Both the position numbers and the translations under genes were made by a program. Positions 10,630 to 21,710 of a DNA stretch of 64,000 nt are shown here, piece by piece. The stretch's first letter is position 1. Each line of letters opens with the position of its first letter. This stretch comes from Cheiracanthium punctorium (taxonomy: Eukaryota; Arthropoda; Arachnida; Araneae; Cheiracanthiidae): the NCBI GenBank assembly GCA_038373885.1, contig JAWZYV010012246.1, positions 124,001 through 188,000 of the forward strand. Direction: 5' to 3'. Below the pieces are notes generated by a model, which made no database searches, was not told the DNA's origin, and saw nothing but the letters and a program-made list of their open reading frames with translations.

Positions 10630-12735
10630 GTCTGATTCATAACTGATGGATGTCCATACTGTTTGTATAAGACAGATAATTCAACTCGTGAAAAAGCGGT
10701 GTGAAGTTTTTGAGTGTACTTAATTTTTGAAAGACTGTCAAAAGAGAGCATTGCTTGTTAAAGGAAATGCCTTAGAGTATGTAATAAAATTATGAGTATG
10801 ATGGTGCCACGCAATATTAAATGAATTAAAGTTTCCAACATTGAATGGTCTAAATGGACAACAAAAAGGACTAAAAACATGCGGAAATAAATTAACAGCA
10901 TTTTTTAAAAAGACCCGTTGTATGCGAAAACTTTGGATACATTAATAGTGCTAATGTGTGATTACGTATAGTTATGTGCTGTAAATGGTTTCTATGTGAA
11001 TTTTTTTTATATAAATAATCTTTTGAACAGTGGACCTCTTCAAAAATGCATTTTGTCAGTATTTTTTGTGAGTTATGATTATACGTGTTTTATTTTATAT
11101 GAGTATAACTTTAATATATTTCCGATGTTTATAATATTTACATGTCGGTATGAAAAAAAAAAGATATGTACAAATAATTTTATTATTTGTATTCAAAAAT
11201 ATTTATCTTCATAAACTGGTCAGATGTTCAAACCACCAACGATTATTTTTCGAATGACATTTCATTTATACAAGATTTTGATTCGAAATTATTAATCCCT
11301 TTTTGTATGGCAAATGTCACTAAATGTCATTCCAAAGAAAAGTCTGAAGTCTCGGGACATTCATTAAAGTAAGTAAAACTGCATTTGACATTTGGAAAAA
11401 TCTTTTTACGTGAGTTACAATTCATATTTAATTCTTCTAAAATATGTTTAAGTATATACGTCCAATACACTGATGCTATACTTATTTCAGGAAATTTAAA
11501 AATTAGTATTCAGATTATTTTTATTTTTTAAATGTCCAAATGGAGTCTGGAAAATAAGTATTTCTAAACGAGGATAATTACATTTCTTTCTCATAAGCTA
11601 CAAATGTTGAAAACAGAACATGATTAAAACAATTTTTAAACGATCATGTTGTCAGTCGACGTAAAGCGAATACTGTAAAGCTCTGGCGGTTTTAGAAAAA
11701 ACATTCTGGAAAGGGGGGAAGACCGCAAAACATTTTTTGTCACATTTTCTTATAAAATCACTTGAATTTACAAAAGAAGTCGATACTCTTTGTAAACTTA
11801 GTTCGTCTGAGGGGAGGAGGGTGCACGTCCCTCTTTGTCCGCCCCTGGATCTCCCAATGCTGTAAAGTCGGTATAGCGCGTTTCAGGGAACAGAAAATGC
11901 ATTTCATAAATCTGAAAAATTCCTTAAAGTGAAATTTCATCAGCACGAAATTTGTTCTATACGAACTTCTCTTACAGAAATATTTTATTCGGTAATCTAA
12001 AATATTCCCAAAGTGAAGTTATGTTGTTTGGAGATTCTGTTGCACTCCAAACAAAGTGCATTTATTTCATCCTGTTATATAGTTACGCTGATCCCTGACT
12101 CACTGACTCACTCTGTAACATTTCCGGGCATCTCATCCAAAGAAGCAAAACTTTTAGCACCATTACTCCAAAACGATTACAAAGTTAAGCATGGAAAAAG
12201 GAATACCATCAACACCCTTTGTACAATCCGCTTGAAAGTTTTCATAATTATGTATAGAATTATAGAAAACAATCTGCGCTGCTTTAAAAATATGAAAATC
12301 CAAACGTTCCCTCATTGTTAAGCGATTTTTTGCTATTTTTAGCTACATTTTATTTCCGAGAGTAAAAAAAAAGTTAATCATTTGCGTGATAAAATTACCT
12401 TTTCAAGTGAGAATGGCGTCATATTTAAATTCACAGTCATCAGGCTCTGAAGAGAAGTCAGTTAGTTTAAAATAGCTTTTCCAGATAAATAGTTTAATTT
12501 TTTTTCATTTAAATAATGGTCTGCTTGAAGCTTGATATAAAAGGGGCTACACAAAACAAAATCGTTCGAATGCGGAAAGTTTCCGTGCGTTTCCAGAAGA
12601 GTATGAAATTCAATTTAGGTACATAATAAAAAGCGAATATGAAGTTATTTATTTTATGTAGACGAAGATTAAATATATTGAATGAACATGCTTTCGTCAG
12701 ATGTTTTTTCTAGCGCCCGTTATAACTGCCTCCAC
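10630..12735. other. AT-rich stretch with few signals
   Basis: Mostly featureless. It contains one weak exon-like stretch (11224-11368, listed separately) and a G/C-rich patch at 11805-11855 reading like one end of a hAT-type MITE (GTCCGCCCCTGGATCTCCC), with no partner end found. A TGACTCACTGACTCAC stretch lies at 12097-12112. Confidence 0.4.
11224..11368 (+). other. Possible internal coding exon, weak
   Basis: An open stretch of varied composition (DVQTTNDYFSNDISFIQD, then IPFCMANVTKCHSKEK) is preceded by an AG at 11222-11223 and ends exactly at a strong donor-like AAA/GTAAGTA at 11368/11369. The polypyrimidine tract before the AG is poor and I recognise no protein, so chance is a real alternative. 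Confidence 0.2.
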
Positions 12736-12768
12736 AACGGGCTCTGACTTCTAGTTATAATATGTTTA

Positions 12769-12870
12769 AATGAAAACACATATAATAAATTTATATGTAT
12801 TTTCATTAATGGCTGGTTAATGTCATTATTGCCATTAATGGCTGGCCAGCCATTACGGCCCATAATGGCT
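12769..12870. repeat. Cluster of palindromes around TAATGGCTGG
   Basis: TAATGGCTGG occurs three times (12807, 12836, 12863). The middle copy with its inverse makes a perfect 20-bp palindrome at 12836-12855. Just upstream, AATGAAAACACATATAA at about 12769-12785 pairs with an inverted copy ending near 12807 with one mismatch. This may be a small foldback element. Confidence 0.6.
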
Positions 12871-12987
12871 GGTTTTTGGATTGTAATGTTTTTGAAATAG
12901 CATTTATGATTTATGAAATCAAATTTCAAAACGTTAAAACTGGGAGCATTAATACGGAATTACGGAATTTTAATACATTCCCATTAA

Positions 12988-13897
12988 TTGCGGAATTACT
13001 CTGCTACTCCTGGGGTTCGTCGTGCTAAAGTCCAGTTGGTCTAAAAAGTTCAAGTAAAAAGTCACTTGTCAGGATGGAAAACAAACTTGATTGCTTCTAG
13101 AACTTCGTAGAACAATCAGCTGTACACAATTCCCAAGCACAATCTAGCAGTAACGTGCTTTTAACAATCCGCTTAGGTCAGAAGCTCTCACAAATGTTGT
13201 ATTTCTCACACAAAATAAGTCACTTTCACAGGCAAAAATTCAGTGAAAATATTCAAGAGATATCGTACGCAATCCCTTAAGACACAGCAATGAAGAATTT
13301 ACACACAGCACTTTGGAAACAGCTTCGTAAAGCAAGCTAAAACACGGCTTCTATAGCACTATCAATTCATAAAGCAAACGTACTCTCACTGACAGCTCTT
13401 CACACATTGAGCGTTCAACTCGCACTGAACTGTGGGGGAGACGCGCGCTTCTATAAATAGCCGACGCAGGAGGTACAATTCTTGTACCTCCTGCAGTTGT
13501 TTCCAGAAAAGTCAATTGTTTCCAGAAAAGTCAATTTCTCGAGGGTTCTACATAAAGCGTGAATTTTGATTACGTCATAGAAGAGAAATGTTAGGTTATT
13601 ATGCGTTTTTAATGCAGGAAAAACAACTTCCAGGCCCCATTGGGAAAATCGCGCCAAATGACCAAAAAGTCGCCAAGCTTGGCGACTTTTGGCGAAATAT
13701 CGCCAAATTTGGCTCCAAAAATAAGTCCCCAAATGTGAAGAGATCGAAGCCCTAGGACTAATATTTCTCGAGATTTCTAGAACCTCCATTGAAAAACAAT
13801 GGCATACCGAAACCGGCCGGTTCTAATTGGCCGATTTTGATGCAACAAAAAGCAAAATTTATCTATTTGAAGCGTATAATACGAATTTTAAACCATT
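12988..13897 (-). repeat. 3' LTR of the gypsy element
   Basis: It is collinear with the 5' LTR at 20009-20933. Its sense start is truncated: the first about 40 bases of the 5' LTR (TGTTACGAATTTTCGGGG and following) are missing after the polypurine tract. It carries an insertion relative to the 5' LTR at about 13479-13516, containing a perfect 13-bp inverted repeat (13466-13478 with 13482-13494) and a duplicated TTTCCAGAAAAGTCAATT. Its sense end has lost the terminal CA. Confidence 0.92.
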
Positions 13898-13898
13898 G

Positions 13899-13908
13899 CC
13901 CCCTTCCC
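13899..13908 (-). other. Polypurine tract
   Basis: In sense the tract is GGGAAGGGGG, directly upstream of the 3' LTR. This is the plus-strand priming site of LTR elements. Confidence 0.7.
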
Positions 13909-14258
13909 AAGGACTGCACGTCCCGGGCAGTACAATCCCCTGTTAGGAGGTCACACAAAAACCTACACTGCATAACACTTAACAAGATCTTAACAACATA
14001 ATTTAAGCAAATAATCAATAAACACAGTAAGCAAATGCACTCTAATTAATAAATAATAGACATAATGAACAATTACACTAATAAGCAATAAATGTAATAA
14101 ACAAATGCACATTAATAAAAACCAATATATTTCAATATGTACACTAAACATGGCGTAAGTAGTGAGTGAAAGAGAGTTGACGAAAGAGGAAGAGAAGAGA
14201 AAGACAGGAAAGAAAGGAGGAATTACACCATAGTGACCATGGTCGGATAGTCAAATAA

Positions 14259-17200
14259 CTAATTACAACCGCGGTAGATGGCTAGCCGATCGTAATGTAC
14301 AACTCTTGGCTTCGAGTTTGGTGACTTACGAATCCGTACGATGACGTCATTCAGCCGGTTTAGGACTGTGTAAGGACCGTCCCACGGCGATTGCAGCTTG
14401 GGAGACAGGCTTTTCCGTCGAGTAGGATTCCATAGCCAAACTTTGTCACCTACGTTGAACTCGTGTCCTGTAGCTTTCGTGTCGTAGCGAGTCTTCATCC
14501 TCCCCGTGTTCAGGTTGATCCGCTCCCGAGCAAAATGATGCACGTCTTCAAACCGTGCACGAAGATTTTCCACGTACTCCTCTGGCGATGAAGGCGCATC
14601 TGGAGGGCGGCCGAACACTAGATCGGCGGGAAGACGAAGATCTCTGCCGAACAGCATCTGGGAAGGTGTGAAGCCGGTAGTCTCATGGACGGCGCTCCTA
14701 TAGGCCAGCAGGAAGAGGGGGAGTTTTTTGTCCCAGTCCTCTTGATTCCTAGATACCAGAAGCGAGAGGTTGTTTAAAATTGTGCGATTGAACCTCTCCA
14801 CCATGCCGTCGGATTGTGGGTGTAAAGGCGTAGTCTGGGTTTTGTCCATTCCGAGAGGTTGGCATAGTCCTTTAAAGACTGCAGAGGTAAAGTTCGTTCC
14901 TTGGTCGGAATGAAGTTGCAGAGGGGTTCCATATCTGGAAATCCATTCTTGCACCAGTACCTCTGCTACGGTCGTAGCTTCTTGATCGGGAATAGGAAAC
15001 GCTTCGGGCCATTTAGAGAAATAGTCAATGACAACTAGGATGTATTTGTTGCCATCCGAAGTTCGCGGAAGAGGTCCCAAGATGTCGAGGGCAATTCTTT
15101 CGAAAGGAGATCCTACATTATAACGATGTAGTTTTCCACGGCTTCGTTTCTTCGAGCCTTTACGAGCGGCACAGGCGTCACAAGCTTGACACCACTTTTC
15201 GACATGTCTTCGAGCCCTAGCCCAGTAGAAGCGCTCGCGAACTTTCTGCAGGGTCTTCATTATGCCAAAATGGCCTCCAGTTAAGCCATTATGCAGCTCT
15301 TCTAGAACCTTCGGAATCCTCGAACGAGAGAGTACTAACTGCCATCGGAGCATCTTGCCGTCGTCCGACTCCCATTTACGATACAGGACTCCATTTCTCA
15401 GGCGAAGCGAGTCCCATAAAGCCCAGTACTGTTTTGTTGCCGGACTGCAGGATGATATTTCTTGCCAGCTGGGCTTATCGCTTGATTTCTCCAGTAACTC
15501 CACAATAGGTTTGATGTCGCTATCAGCTAACTGGTCCGCCCGAACATTTTCGTCACTCCAGGGATCTTGAGATGGTGCCGATGATGTAACTTGGCGGACA
15601 ACGGGATGTTTCAGATGGTAATTTTTCTCTGCCCTGGAGCAATAGCGACAACTGTCTATGCAGGGCCTTCTCGACAAAGCATCTGCATTTCCATGAGATG
15701 CTCCTTTCCGATGACGTATCTCGATGTCATATTCTTGTAATCGCTGTATCCACCTGGCTATTTGGCCCTCTGCATTCTTGAAATTTAGAAGCCAGGTTAA
15801 TGAGGCATGGTCCGTTCGGAGCAGGAACTTTCGGCCGTACAGCTAATGATGGAAGTGCTCCACGGCCTTAATGATAGCAAGAAGTTCCTTTCTCGTAACA
15901 CAATAGTTACGTTCTGCTTTTGAAAGGCATTTGCTCCAGTAAACAATGACGTGTTCTTGGCCATCTATCTCCTGGGACAAAACTGCTCCAACAATCTCCT
16001 TACTTGCGTCTGTGTCCAGGATAAATGGCTTGTCAGGGTGAGGATTCGACAGGATTGGCGAAGATGTTAAAGCCGTCTTCAGTTCGTTGAATGCGTCCTC
16101 ACATTCCTCAGTCCATAGAAATTTCTGTCCAGTCACGGTCAATTTGTGAAGAGGTCTTGCAATTTGAGAAAAACCCTTCACGAATTTTCGATAGTAAGTA
16201 CACAGACCGAGAAAACTTCGTAGGTCATGGATATTCTCCGGACGACTCCAGTACTTGACTGCGGACGTCTTTTCGGGATCGGTTCGGACTCCGTGGGCGG
16301 ATATTATGTGCCCGAGGTAACGTACTTCCCGACGAAACAAATTGCACTTCGATGGACTTAGTTTCAAGTTTGCCTCTTTTAATTTCTGCAGTACCTTTCG
16401 AATGTTCTCGAGATGCTCTTCGAAAGTCTTTCCGACGATGATGATATCGTCCAAATAAACGAGACATGCTTCGTAGGAAAGTCCTCTCAACACTGTCTCC
16501 ATCAGATGCTCGAATGTAGCCGGTGCGTTGCAGAGTCCAAAAGGCATAACTTTGAACTGTCACAATCCTTGTCCCGTGGTGAACGCAGTCTTTTCACTGT
16601 CATCGGGATGGATTTCCACTTGCCAGTAACCACTTTTCAGATCCAGAGTGGAAAATCATTCGTTTCCCGATAAAATGTCCAAAGTGTCGTCTATCCTGGG
16701 AAGAGGGTAGCTGTCTTTCTTGGTAATGTCATTGAGACGTCTGTAGTCAACACAGAACCGGGTGGAACCATCTTTCTTTCGGACCAAAACTATCGGCGAG
16801 GCCCACGGACTAGTCGATGGCTCGATGACGTCATCACGCTGCATCTCCTCTAAAAGTCTGTTCACCTCTTCTTGCTTAGCAAACGGCAGCCGCCTAGGAT
16901 GTTGCTTGATGGGAGAGTGGCTGCTTGTGTCTATTCTATGTTGCGTTAACCTCGTACGGCCAAAGTCACCGGAAGTACGAGAGAAGAGGTCTTCAAATTC
17001 AGCTATTACTTTCTCTGCAGCGCTTCTCTGTTCTGCCGTTGACTCCACGTCTTGTAATAATTCCTTCGTCAGGCACTCGGAAGATTTAGCTGTCGTTTGG
17101 CTGATGTTCTAATTAATGCAGGTAACAGGAGTGCATGTCGCCAACACTTCATTTTTCTTTATCACCTTCGACTTGTCCGTCACATTTGCTACTCTAACTG

Positions 17201-17790
17201 GAATTTCTGTTCTCGACAAGTCCACAAGTGTTGCTCCCACAAGTACTCCTCTGACGGAATCACTGTTGTTTGGGTGTTCGATTAATCCAAAACGGAATTT
17301 ATTGCTTTCTTTTACTGTTCCAGAAATTATTGAATCAGTTCTGGGAGGTAGAGTGATATCAGTCTGGGCTATTATTTGCTGAACAGGCAAAACAGTTTCA
17401 TTTCTAATATCGAACGCAGCTATTTCTTCTGAGTCTGAACGAAGCTCATTATTCTTAAAGTCCAAGTTAAATTTGTGCGATTTTAAAAAGTCGAGTTCGA
17501 GAATAAAAGAGTCTGTAATATTGGCGACATATACCACATGGTCGTATCTGGCATTTCCAAACGTGATTTCTACTTGCGCTTTTCCGCCCACTTCGATCTT
17601 GTCATCTGTCACAGTCTGGAGGGTCAGCGAGGGCGGAGTCCAGATAATCTTCAAATTTAATTTCTTGGCCAGATCCGTCCTTATGATGGTTACGTTCGCT
17701 CCAGATCAATCACCATGTGGCATGGGGAACCATTAACGTATCCCAGTACGAAGAGTCCATTACTGCCGCCATTCACTGATGAAATCTGCA
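14259..17790 (-). pseudogene. pol: pol of the gypsy element: protease, RT, RNase H, integrase
   Basis: The protease opens near 17760 with LGYVNGSPCHMVID; the frame is then lost exactly at the active site (D-SGANVT, about 17703-17707), apparently a one-base deletion. From there a single frame runs to the stop at 14259, broken by in-frame stops at 17109-17111, 16656-16658, 16560-16562 and 15843-15845; the second and third are TGA where relatives have Trp. RT shows [36 protein letters not shown] and the catalytic YLDD (about 16455). RNase H shows ILDTDASKEIVGAVLSQ, RKELLAIIKAVEHF, RTDH and GNADALSRRP. Integrase shows the zinc domain (HNGLTGGH, WCQACDAC), the catalytic DDE (ALDILGPLP, LHSDQGTNF, PQSDGMVERFNRT) and a GPY/F-type end (WDGPYTVLNRLNDVIVRI). 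All domains are present but none can be made as one protein. Confidence 0.95.
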
Positions 17791-17850
17791 AGACTTTTAG
17801 GTGGGGCTTTTGACTATCTGGCAACCTCCACCCCGCGAGATGGCCACCTC

Positions 17851-19959
17851 CTAGTTTCCCACTTTCATGTTCTTAGAGTTCTCTTGCTGGTCATGAGACT
17901 TTCGACCACAATGCTTTTGTACATGACCCTCGACGCCACACTTCCAGTATTTCACTTTCTTTGGGCCATCTCTCATTCTATCGGATCTTAATTTTCGTTC
18001 TATGAGATCTCCAATTCTCTTCAACCTGTTCTCGACGCTCTCTGTGTCTTTGTCAGCTCCCTCTTGGACCGTGACAGCTCTAACGGCATGCCGATCTTTC
18101 CTGACGGCCTGCTGAGCTGCTTCTAGCTTCATTGCGAAGACGAGAGCAGATTTCAAATCCTGATAATCAGGCACGTGCCAACAGGGCGGGCAGGGGGGTT
18201 TATCGCCCCCTCGGTAAATGAGTAGAAGGGGCGAACTATATAATTCGCCCCATCTGATTTTATCCTTCTCAATATTCGCCCCCTCAATAATTTGCTTACA
18301 ATAGTTTTCTCCTTCAGGATAGGGGGAAGCAATTTTTCCAGCCCTTCCCCTCAAGAAAACGGTTATTTAAACAAACTAATGAGGCATAAACGAAAATTTT
18401 ACTAGCTCAAACGGAAGGGGGGGCGAAATAGCTGCCACCACCCATCCCCTTCCGCACGAAGAAAACTGTTATTTTAAGCAAACTATTGAGATACAAAAAA
18501 AAAAGAAAAAAACGGTAAATTATTTAGTTTACATGAAACTGATACAGGAAATTTGGCTTACACTCGAATACTTTTTTGAGAGGGTGTTCAGACAAGGCTA
18601 AAAAAGATTGAAGCCGATTATTTATAAAAATTGGCGGGGGGGGGGAGCAAATTGCTGCCCCGCCCTGAAGAAAATGATTATTGTAATTGAGCGATAGACG
18701 TACAAACAAAAATTTTCCTGGTACCAAGGTTGACACCCTTTATTTTAAAAACATTTGTTGGTGGAGGGGGGGGGGATGAGAGGCTGGTGAAATTACTGCC
18801 CCCCCTCCCGATGTCGGAAAAAATAGTTCGCCCCCCCACTTTCCAAGACGTTGGCACGTCCCTGCTGATAATCCTCCAACATAAGTGACTTTTGGGTTTC
18901 TGGATCACGAATGGCTTCAATAAAATGACGCACCGCCATTTCTTCTCGGACATCATCAAGGTTGTCCATGTAGGCTAGATGACACAGCCTATCTATGTCC
19001 GAAGCTAGCTTTTGCAGGGTCTCGCCAGATCTCTGCATCCTTGACTTAAGTTGGATTCTACTATATTCTTTCTGGCACTTCTCTCCGAATTTCATCTCCA
19101 GGGCACTTGCAAGTGCGTCAAAATCTCCTATCTTTGTCGCCCCGATGGTTTGTAGTACATTAATTGCGTCTCCGCTAAGGGAAGCGGCCAGTTGGTCCGC
19201 TTTCTCGGACTCGCTCCAACCATTGGCTTTGGCGACGATCAAGAATTGGGTCTTGTAAGCTTCCCAGGGAGTCTTTCCATCATAGGTCGTTAGTTTCACT
19301 GTTGGGTGGCGTGACGACAACTTGATGCTTCCAGGTAATTTTTCCATCTTCACTAGAGAGTCAAGTTTTTCCTCAATTTTATTCTCAAATTCTTCACGCA
19401 ACTCTTTCACGTTTCTTGCTTGGCTTTCTTCTAGTATCGGCATTCTCTTCTCCATATTTTCTTGATTTGTCTGTATTTTTTCCTCCAGTCCGGATTTCAT
19501 TTCTTCCAGTCCGGCTTCTATTTTCTGCTCCAGTCCGGATTTCATCTCGTCGTGTGCGGCTCTTAATTCTTCCAGTCCGGTCTTCACATCGTCGTGTGCG
19601 GCTCTTAACTGCTCCAATCCGGTTTTCACTTCATTGTGCGCTGTCTTTAACTCGTCCAATCCGGATTTCATCTCGCCTTGTGCAGCTTTTATCTCATCTT
19701 GTCCGGCTTTCATCTCTTCTAATCCGTTTTTCACCTCATCGTGTGAAGCTTTCATTTCGTCTTGTCCGGCTTCAATTCTCTTTTCTAAATCCGCCTTCAT
19801 CTGTTTTTGTTCGGCTTTCATCTCGTCTTGTCCGGCTTTCATTTCGTCTTGTCCGGCTTTCATCTCTTTTTTTATCTCATCTTGTCCGGATTTCATTTCC
19901 TGCATCATATTCATGAGCTTTTGAAGTTGTTCTTCCATTTTTTGTCTAGTCAAAACCAT
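17851..19959 (-). pseudogene. gag: gag of the gypsy element, split by a transposon
   Basis: The start is the ATG at 19959 (MVLTRQKMEEQLQKLMNMMQ), 30 bases downstream of the PBS. Residues about 20-190 are a long coiled coil made of heptad-like repeats (EMKAGQD, ELRAAHD, GLEEMKS), which is distinctive. A capsid-like domain follows (YDGKTPWEAYKTQFLIVAKA, then LKSRMQRSGETLQKLASDID). After DYQ near 18873 the gene is cut by a 697-bp hAT-type insertion and resumes at 18167 (DLKSALVFAMKLEAAQQ). The nucleocapsid zinc knuckle near 17920 reads YWKCGVEGHVQKHC, with Tyr where the first Cys of CX2CX4HX4C is expected. The frame stops at 17851-17853. The junction to pol is further frameshifted, so whether gag and pol were one frame is unclear. 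Confidence 0.92.
18168..18864. mobile_element. 697-bp hAT-type non-autonomous element in gag
   Basis: The left end CAGGCACGTGCCAAC and the right end read inverted (CAGGGACGTGCCAAC) are 15-bp TIRs with one mismatch. A perfect 8-bp duplication CTGATAAT flanks it (18160-18167, 18865-18872), as expected for hAT. The inside has no gene. It holds about three diverged tandem units starting GAAGAAAACTGTTATT-like (near 18354, 18459, 18668), each with a G/C-rich block (GGGGGGCGAAATAGCTGCC). Removing it rejoins gag cleanly, so it landed after the retrotransposon. Confidence 0.92.
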
Positions 19960-19989
19960 AAACTGGAAAATTAAAGTCCTTCTTTAGAA

Positions 19990-20006
19990 CCCCGATTCTG
20001 ACACCA
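19990..20006 (-). other. Primer-binding site, tRNA-Leu type
   Basis: Two bases inside the 5' LTR end, the sense strand reads TGGTGTCAGAATCGGGG. From memory, TGGTGTCAGAAGTGGG-like sites pair with the 3' end of a tRNA-Leu; this copy differs slightly, so the tRNA assignment is an inference. Confidence 0.7.
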
Positions 20007-20008
20007 AA

Positions 20009-20933
20009 TGTTGCGGAATTACTCTGCTACTCCTGGGGTTCGTCGTTCTAAAGTCCAGTTGGTGTAAAAAGTTAAAGTAAAAAGTCACTTGTCAGGATGG
20101 AACACAAACTTGATTGCTTCTAGAACTTCGTAGAACAATCAGCTGTACACAATTCACAAGCACAATCTAGCAGTAACGTGCTTTTAACAATCCGCATAGG
20201 TCAGAAGCTCTCACAAATGCTGTATTTCTCACACAAAATAAGTCACTTTCACAGGCAAAAATTCAGTGAAAATATTCAAGAGATATCGTACGCAATCCCT
20301 TAAGACACAGCAATGAAGAATTTACACACAGCACTTTGAAAACAGCTTCGTAAAGCAAGCTAAAACACGGCTTCTATAGCACTATCAATTCATAAAGCAA
20401 ACGTACTCTTACTGACCGTCTCTTCACACATTGAGCGTTCAACTCGCACTGAACTGTCGGGGCGACGCGCGCTTCTATAAATAGCCGACGCAGGAGGTAC
20501 AAGAAGTTTCCAGAAAAGTCAATTTCTCGAGGGTTCTGCATAAAGCGTGAATTTTGATTACGTCATGGAAGAGAAATGTTAGGTTATTATGCGTTTTCAA
20601 TGCAGGAAAAACAACTTCCAGGCCCCATTGGGAAAATCGCGCCAAATGACCAAAAAGTCGCCAAGCTTGGCGACTTTTGGCGAAATATCGCCAAATTTGG
20701 CGCCAAAAATAAGTCCCCAAATGTGAAGAGATCGAAGCCCCAGGACTAATATTTCTCGAGATTTCTAGAACCTCCATTGAAAAACAATGGCAAACCGAAA
20801 CCTCCATATCTCCGGTTCTAATTGGCCGATTTTGATGCAATAAAAAGCAAAATTTATCTATTTGAAGCGTATAATACTAATTTTAAACCATTTTAAGCCA
20901 CAGAGCAGCGGGTTGCCCCGAAAATTCGTAACA
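20009..20933 (-). repeat. 5' LTR of the gypsy element
   Basis: In sense it starts TGTTACGAATTTTCGGGG and ends ATTCCGCAACA, a TGTT...AACA inverted terminus, 925 bp. It contains the recurring block GCGCCAAATGACC, AAGTCGCCAAGCTTGGCGAC, AATATCGCCAAATTTGGCGC (20640-20705), found in degenerate form at 6.4, 6.9, 21.9, 38.5 and 57.8 kb. Confidence 0.95.
20445..20484 (-). promoter_or_regulatory. LTR core promoter (TATA-like box and initiator)
   Basis: In sense, CTATTTATAG (20484-20475) is followed about 33 bases later by TTCAGTGCG, whose TCAGT (A at 20450) fits the arthropod initiator. The same arrangement occurs in the 3' LTR near 13451. Confidence 0.6.
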
Positions 20934-21710
20934 ATACTGTTTCGTTATAATCAGTATAGTTTCAAAAGTTAATGAACAAAACGTAACTTCTTATTCCGCT
21001 TGCATATTGTATGTCATAGGTACGCATATTAAAGGTCACTGTCTTACATATTGTATAGATTTTGGTGTGTGAAGGCCTTACAGTTTTTTAAAGGGCTACA
21101 AAAAATAATTCTTAAACATTAAGGCCTTTGGATGCAAATTACTTGAAGTGGACTAGCATTTGAACATGGCATTCGACTAAATTGAATCAAGTTTATTTAA
21201 ACGTTTGGTCAAGTGTTCCAAAAGTCGAGTGGAGCTACTCCAGATCTTTTTATGATTAAGTAAAAGTATTCGTACAGAACTTTCGATTCGTTGTTTATTT
21301 TCAATCTATATTTTAAAGCAAATAATTATATTTCAGAAGCAGGCGATAATTAAGTCTTACCCCGAATTGATGCCAAGAAGATTTTCTTTTTATTCAGTTA
21401 AATTTATATCATTTAGAAATTTAAAATCGCTGCAAAATTGTGTGAACATCCTCTGTATTTACTTGAAAGATTTTGTAGATTGAAATTTTAATTTCGTAGG
21501 CATAAAATTCAGTTAGAACACTTTTTTTCCCTATTAGTGTTATTTTAAATATAAATACCGATTAATCGTTTATCAATCACTTCAATGCTGTCCACTGGGT
21601 TTAAACTTTTTATTGGGAACGTATTATGCTTGTGATTGTATAGATTTTGGTGTGTGAAGGCTTTGAGAAGAACGTTCTGAATTGTTTTGATCGCATGATG
21701 ACATTAGTAT
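20934..21710. other. Spacer between two LTRs, with a 27-bp direct repeat
   Basis: ATTGTATAGATTTTGGTGTG plus GTGAAGGC (27 bases in all) occurs identically at 21050-21076 and 21635-21661. Otherwise this is AT-rich with no coding signal. Confidence 0.6.

Larger units (their letters stand above)
12988..20933 (-). mobile_element. Ty3/gypsy LTR retrotransposon, nearly complete but inactive
   Basis: In sense order on the minus strand: 5' LTR (20933-20009), primer-binding site, gag, protease, reverse transcriptase, RNase H, integrase, a 350-bp non-coding tail, a polypurine tract and the 3' LTR (13897-12988). The order PR-RT-RH-IN is diagnostic for Ty3/gypsy. No envelope gene follows integrase. A hAT-type element sits in gag (18168-18864). 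The two LTRs differ by roughly two to three dozen substitutions by eye, so the insertion is not recent. The outer flanks (CCATT left, ATACT right) do not match, so no target-site duplication remains, and the 3' LTR lacks about 40 bases at its start next to the polypurine tract. Confidence 0.95.

Noticed and set aside
12097..12112. TGACTCACTGACTCAC as another copy of the 16-bp motif at 3.6 kb
   Set aside because: It shares only the TGACTCAC core and lacks the ATTACA half, so it is probably unrelated.
13451..13789. Minus-strand open frames in both LTRs (also 20475-20840)
   Set aside because: They are non-coding LTR sequence carrying promoter elements; no known protein motif.
19416..19916. Long plus-strand open frame, Ser/Arg/Leu-repetitive
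   Set aside because: It is the antisense of the heptad-repeat region of gag.
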